Shown here: piece by piece, positions 61,312 to 64,000 of the stretch
Numbering within the stretch: position 1 is the stretch's first letter
Layout of the letters: each line of letters starts with the position of its first letter
Source of the DNA: Paenibacillaceae bacterium
GTDB taxonomy: Bacteria > Bacillota > Bacilli > Paenibacillales > CANHGK01
NCBI GenBank assembly: GCA_947460235.1
Contig: CANHGK010000002.1
Coordinates: 1 to 64,000 of the forward strand
Direction of reading: 5' to 3'
DNA: 64,000 bases
Notes under the pieces: generated by a model
Told to the model about the DNA's origin: nothing
Seen by the model: only the letters and a program-made list of their open reading frames with translations
Database searches by the model: none
Position numbers and translations under genes: made by a program

Positions 61312-61863
61312 ATGAAAGCAACTGGAATTGTCCGCCGCATTGATGATTTGGGGCGTGTTGTCATTCCAAAAGAAATTCGCCGAACATTACGTATTCGTGA
61401 AGGCGATCCGTTAGAAATTTTTGTCGACCATGATGGTGAAGTCATTTTGAAAAAATATTCCCCCATCAGCGGGCTTACTGATTTTGCAAAAGAATATGCA
61501 GAATCATTATATAGCACGCTTAAGCACACGGTTGTGATCAGCGATCGCGATCAATTTATTGCGGCAGCGGGTGGTATGAAAAAAGAATTTCTTGATCAAG
61601 CAGTTGGTGAAATGGTCGAAACGTCAATGGAATCTCGGAAAATGATTATTGAACAGCATTTAGAACACGATCAAACGGTCGATTTAATCAAAGGGGGAAC
61701 TGATCAATTCACTGCATATGTAATTGCCCCGATTATTGCTGCTGGTGACCCAATTGGAACCGTGCTCATTGTAACGCAAGATTCAAATGTGAAAATGGGA
61801 GAGATCGAACAAAAAATGGCCGAAACGGCTGCCGGTTTTCTCGCCAAACAGATGGAATCGTAA
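61312..61863 (+). CDS. spoVT: Stage V sporulation regulator SpoVT
   Basis: 183 residues. AbrB-type swapped-hairpin DNA-binding domain (MKATGIVRRIDDLGRVVIPKEIRR, 1-52) and a GAF-like C-terminal domain (about 60-180). Regulates forespore sigma-G genes. ATG with GAGGTG. Order mfd-spoVT-yabM-yabN conserved with Bacillus apart from the inserted PpiC gene. Confidence 0.96.
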   Translation: MKATGIVRRIDDLGRVVIPKEIRRTLRIREGDPLEIFVDHDGEVILKKYSPISGLTDFAKEYAESLYSTLKHTVVISDRDQFIAAAGGMKKEFLDQAVGEMVETSMESRKMIIEQHLEHDQTVDLIKGGTDQFTAYVIAPIIAAGDPIGTVLIVTQDSNVKMGEIEQKMAETAAGFLAKQMES

Positions 61864-61868
61864 TTAAT

Positions 61869-61924
61869 GCCTTTAAAGATTCTTTTTGCTTCGGTAAAAA
61901 GGATTCTTTAAGGGTCTTTTTTGA
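61869..61924 (+). terminator. Intrinsic terminator after spoVT
   Basis: CCTTTAAAGATTCTTTTT, short loop, AAAAAGGATTCTTTAAGG then TCTTTTTT. Confidence 0.9.
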
Positions 61925-61927
61925 TTG

Positions 61928-61936
61928 TGATATACT
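61928..61936 (+). promoter_or_regulatory. Extended -10 promoter element directly before the flippase gene
   Basis: TGATATACT: extended TG plus TATACT (61931-61936), only six bases before the ATG. Predicted transcription start coincides with the start codon. Confidence 0.45.
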
Positions 61937-61942
61937 ACGAAC

Positions 61943-63466
61943 ATGAATCCACTATTACGCAGTGCAATGTGGTTAAGCGGAGCCACGATGATCAGTAAAT
62001 TGATCGGCACACTCCAAAAAATACCGCTACAAAATTATGCGGGCGATTCCGTGTTTGGTTATTATAACGCGGCGTATCCGATGTATACGATGATCATGTT
62101 TGTTGCCACGGCGGGTTTGCCGATGGCTGTTTCTGCATGTTTTGCACAGGCATATGCTGACGGAGCAAATCCTTTGACCGCGCATCAAAGTTGGCTTAAA
62201 CTTCGCAGTCGAATGATCATTGTGGGCATAATGTTGGGACTGTTCATGCTTTTGACCGCGCCAATACTAGCAAATATGATGGGCATTCCTGAATTAGATT
62301 GGCCAATTTCTGCGCTTGCACTTGCAATGTTTTGGGTACCACTTTTATCAACGTGGCGAGGATGGGTGCAGGCACGCGGTCAGATGCAAGTAAGTGCGAT
62401 CTCTCAAGTTATTGAGCAATTTGTTCGTGTTACTGCGATGGTTTTGTTTTTAATTATTGGAATTAAATTTCAATGGCCAGACCAAATATCTGCAGCGGCG
62501 GTTCATTTAGGAACTGCAATTGGTGCCGCATGTGCACTTGGGTGGGCGATGTGGCGGACTCGAGTTAAAGATGTTGTTCAAGAATTTACGATTACGGAAA
62601 AACCCGTGCACATCCGTAGCCGCACGATTTTGCGCATGGCATGGTTTGCATCGATTGGTTCAATTGCGTTTCCATTGTTTCAATGGATAGATTCGTTATC
62701 ATTACCTGGAATTATGGGGATTGAGGAATATGGCGTATTTACAAGGCCGTTTATTATTTTGCAATTGGCGGCAATGTTAATGTTATCGTTACTTGCGGCT
62801 GGAACACCAGATTGGGTTCGAAGATATAAAAATGGTGATCCTGCGGCGGCACGAGAACCTATGGGCATACTGGCGTGGATAGCTATCCCAGCGGCAGCCG
62901 GCATGTCCGTTCTTGGCGGGGCGATGAATATGATGTTTTTTACCGATACGAACGGTCATGCGGTCTGGAGCATTTTAGCGGTCGTGATCATTCCAATGAG
63001 TATTCAATTGGCAGGAGCACAAATCTTACTTTGGGAAGGGCGTGGTTCAGTCGTTGTTCGCTGGGTACTATTGGGTAGTTTGATAAAATGGTTGCTTAAT
63101 TTGGTTTGGGTACATAAATCGGAGCACCCACTCGAAGCTGGCGCTTGGGCGCTGCTGATTACGTATAGTTTTGTGGCACTTGGTCATTTTGTGGCATGGT
63201 TGAGAATTGTTCGAAAACGCGCTTTGATCAGTGAAAAAAGGGAATCAATGAAAGAGTTTATATATAGTATGGTGCGTGCAACGATTGTGATGGTACTTGG
63301 GGTGATTTTGATTTCGAGTAGTTTTGCAAATATGTTGCCAATGAATCGACTTGGTGCAACGCTGACTACCTTGATTGGTCTCTTGTGCGGCGTTGCAATT
63401 TATTGGTGGCTATGGAAAGATCAAATGACAACGTGGATAAAGCGATTAGGAACGGAGATGGAATGA
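61943..63466 (+). CDS. SpoVB/YabM-like MATE-MurJ superfamily lipid flippase
   Basis: 507 residues, about 14 membrane helices. N-terminal LLRSAMWLSGATMISKLIGTLQKIPLQNYAG and FGYYNAAYPMYTMIMF are typical of the SpoVB/polysaccharide-transport family. Likely flips lipid-linked cell-wall or cortex precursors. No ribosome-binding site precedes ATG 61943; a -10 element sits six bases upstream, suggesting a leaderless mRNA. Order spoVT-yabM-yabN is that of B. subtilis. Confidence 0.88.
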   Translation: MNPLLRSAMWLSGATMISKLIGTLQKIPLQNYAGDSVFGYYNAAYPMYTMIMFVATAGLPMAVSACFAQAYADGANPLTAHQSWLKLRSRMIIVGIMLGLFMLLTAPILANMMGIPELDWPISALALAMFWVPLLSTWRGWVQARGQMQVSAISQVIEQFVRVTAMVLFLIIGIKFQWPDQISAAAVHLGTAIGAACALGWAMWRTRVKDVVQEFTITEKPVHIRSRTILRMAWFASIGSIAFPLFQWIDSLSLPGIMGIEEYGVFTRPFIILQLAAMLMLSLLAAGTPDWVRRYKNGDPAAAREPMGILAWIAIPAAAGMSVLGGAMNMMFFTDTNGHAVWSILAVVIIPMSIQLAGAQILLWEGRGSVVVRWVLLGSLIKWLLNLVWVHKSEHPLEAGAWALLITYSFVALGHFVAWLRIVRKRALISEKRESMKEFIYSMVRATIVMVLGVILISSSFANMLPMNRLGATLTTLIGLLCGVAIYWWLWKDQMTTWIKRLGTEME

Positions 63467-64000
63467 TGATTCAGATCGTCGGGCTAGGTACAGGCGAAGA
63501 AAGCCAATTGTCGCAAGCGGCTTGGCGTGTTTTGGAGGAAAGTAAACAAATTTATGTTCGCACCATGGATCATCCGGTTTGTGCATGGTTAGTTCAGCAA
63601 GGTGTTGAGCTTCAAAGTTTTGATTCAATTTATGAAGAAGAAACTACGTTTGAAGGGGTATATGCAAAAATTGTTCGCATATTGCTTCACGAAGCAGAAA
63701 CTGGTAAGCCCATCGTTTATGCGGTGCCAGGTCATCCGATGGTTGCCGAGGAAACGGTGCGCTTGTTGCTGGAACATGCTAAGAATAGCGATATTGAAGT
63801 AAAGCTAATTACCGGTGAAAGTTTTCTTGATACAGTGTTTACTAGACTGGGTTTTGATCCGGTTGATGGATTTCAATTGCTCGATGGGCCGCGTTTGAAA
63901 GCAGCCTTTATTCAACCGCGATTGCATGTGCTAATTGGTCAAGTGTACGACCGAAATATGGCGTCGGATGTGAAGTTAACGTTAATGCAGAAATATCCTG
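63463..64000 (+). CDS. yabN: YabN/MazG-family protein, N-terminal part (runs off the window)
   Basis: Only the first ~179 codons are present. They form a tetrapyrrole-methylase-like Rossmann domain (IQIVGLGTGEESQLSQAAW, AVPGHPMVAEETVRLLLEH). The MazG NTP pyrophosphohydrolase domain expected in YabN would lie beyond 64000. Tandem ATG codons at 63463 and 63466 follow GGAGATGGA and overlap the flippase stop. Confidence 0.88.
   Translation, partial: MMIQIVGLGTGEESQLSQAAWRVLEESKQIYVRTMDHPVCAWLVQQGVELQSFDSIYEEETTFEGVYAKIVRILLHEAETGKPIVYAVPGHPMVAEETVRLLLEHAKNSDIEVKLITGESFLDTVFTRLGFDPVDGFQLLDGPRLKAAFIQPRLHVLIGQVYDRNMASDVKLTLMQKYP

Overview
This 64-kb window is a chromosomal origin region from a low-GC, endospore-forming member of the Bacillota, probably Bacillales. 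The evidence is the dnaA-dnaN-yaaA-recF-remB-gyrB run, the rpmH-rnpA-yidC-jag-mnmE-mnmG-rsmG-noc-parA-parB run on the other side of oriC, sporulation genes (spo0F, spoVT, a spoVB-like flippase, a pbpG-like penicillin-binding protein), a Bacillus-type large SRP RNA, and SLH-domain proteins that imply an S-layer. The lineage may be Alicyclobacillaceae-like, but I cannot fix the genus from sequence alone.

Left arm (1-41.5 kb, almost all on the minus strand, so co-directional with replication leaving oriC). From the left edge inwards it holds: the promoter and leader of an rRNA operon that runs off the window; yaaL, recR, ebfC and dnaX; a soluble sporulation-type histidine kinase; the SRP RNA; rpmE, a radical SAM protein, rho, murA, fba, spo0F, pyrG and rpoE; speB and speE; the only plus-strand gene of this arm (pbpG-like, 14.7-16.8 kb) and ywhD; a walJ-like nuclease, a single-pass membrane protein and purA; dnaB, rplI, gdpP, rpsR, ssb and rpsF. 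A 1523-residue secreted GH57-like/CBM25/SLH protein interrupts this core at 25.5-30.1 kb. After tRNA-Ser come DUF951, MscS, DUF3343 and a cysteine desulfurase, translationally overlapped with parB-parA and followed by noc, rsmG, mnmG, mnmE, jag, yidC, rnpA and rpmH.

Origin (41.5-43.5 kb). DnaA boxes lie both upstream of dnaA and in the dnaA-dnaN gap. The downstream cluster is followed by a DnaA-trio-like repeat and an A/T-rich tract, a bipartite B. subtilis-like arrangement. Two parS sites lie within or beside the parB/noc genes.

Right arm (43.4-64 kb). dnaN to gyrB are on the plus strand. gyrA does not follow gyrB. Instead there is a 350-bp hairpin-rich gap and a five-gene minus-strand operon (48.5-54.8 kb), read head-on to replication and preceded by a clear cobalamin riboswitch with its own intrinsic terminator. 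The operon encodes an S-layer-anchored DUF4430 protein, a DUF4430 lipoprotein, an EcfT, a fused EcfA-EcfA' ATPase, and an ECF S component fused to an extracellular alpha/alpha-barrel-like domain. DUF4430 and alpha/alpha barrels are the two building blocks of animal transcobalamin/intrinsic factor, so I propose a dedicated B12-capture and uptake machine. This is the most interesting system in the window. Conserved plus-strand genes follow: pth, mfd, a PpiC lipoprotein, spoVT, the spoVB-like flippase (possibly leaderless) and the 5' part of yabN/mazG.

Compared with B. subtilis, the dnaX-recR-rrn block sits on the opposite side of oriC, walRKHI is missing from between purA and walJ, and gyrA is missing from beside gyrB. 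No CRISPR array, intact transposase or prophage was seen.
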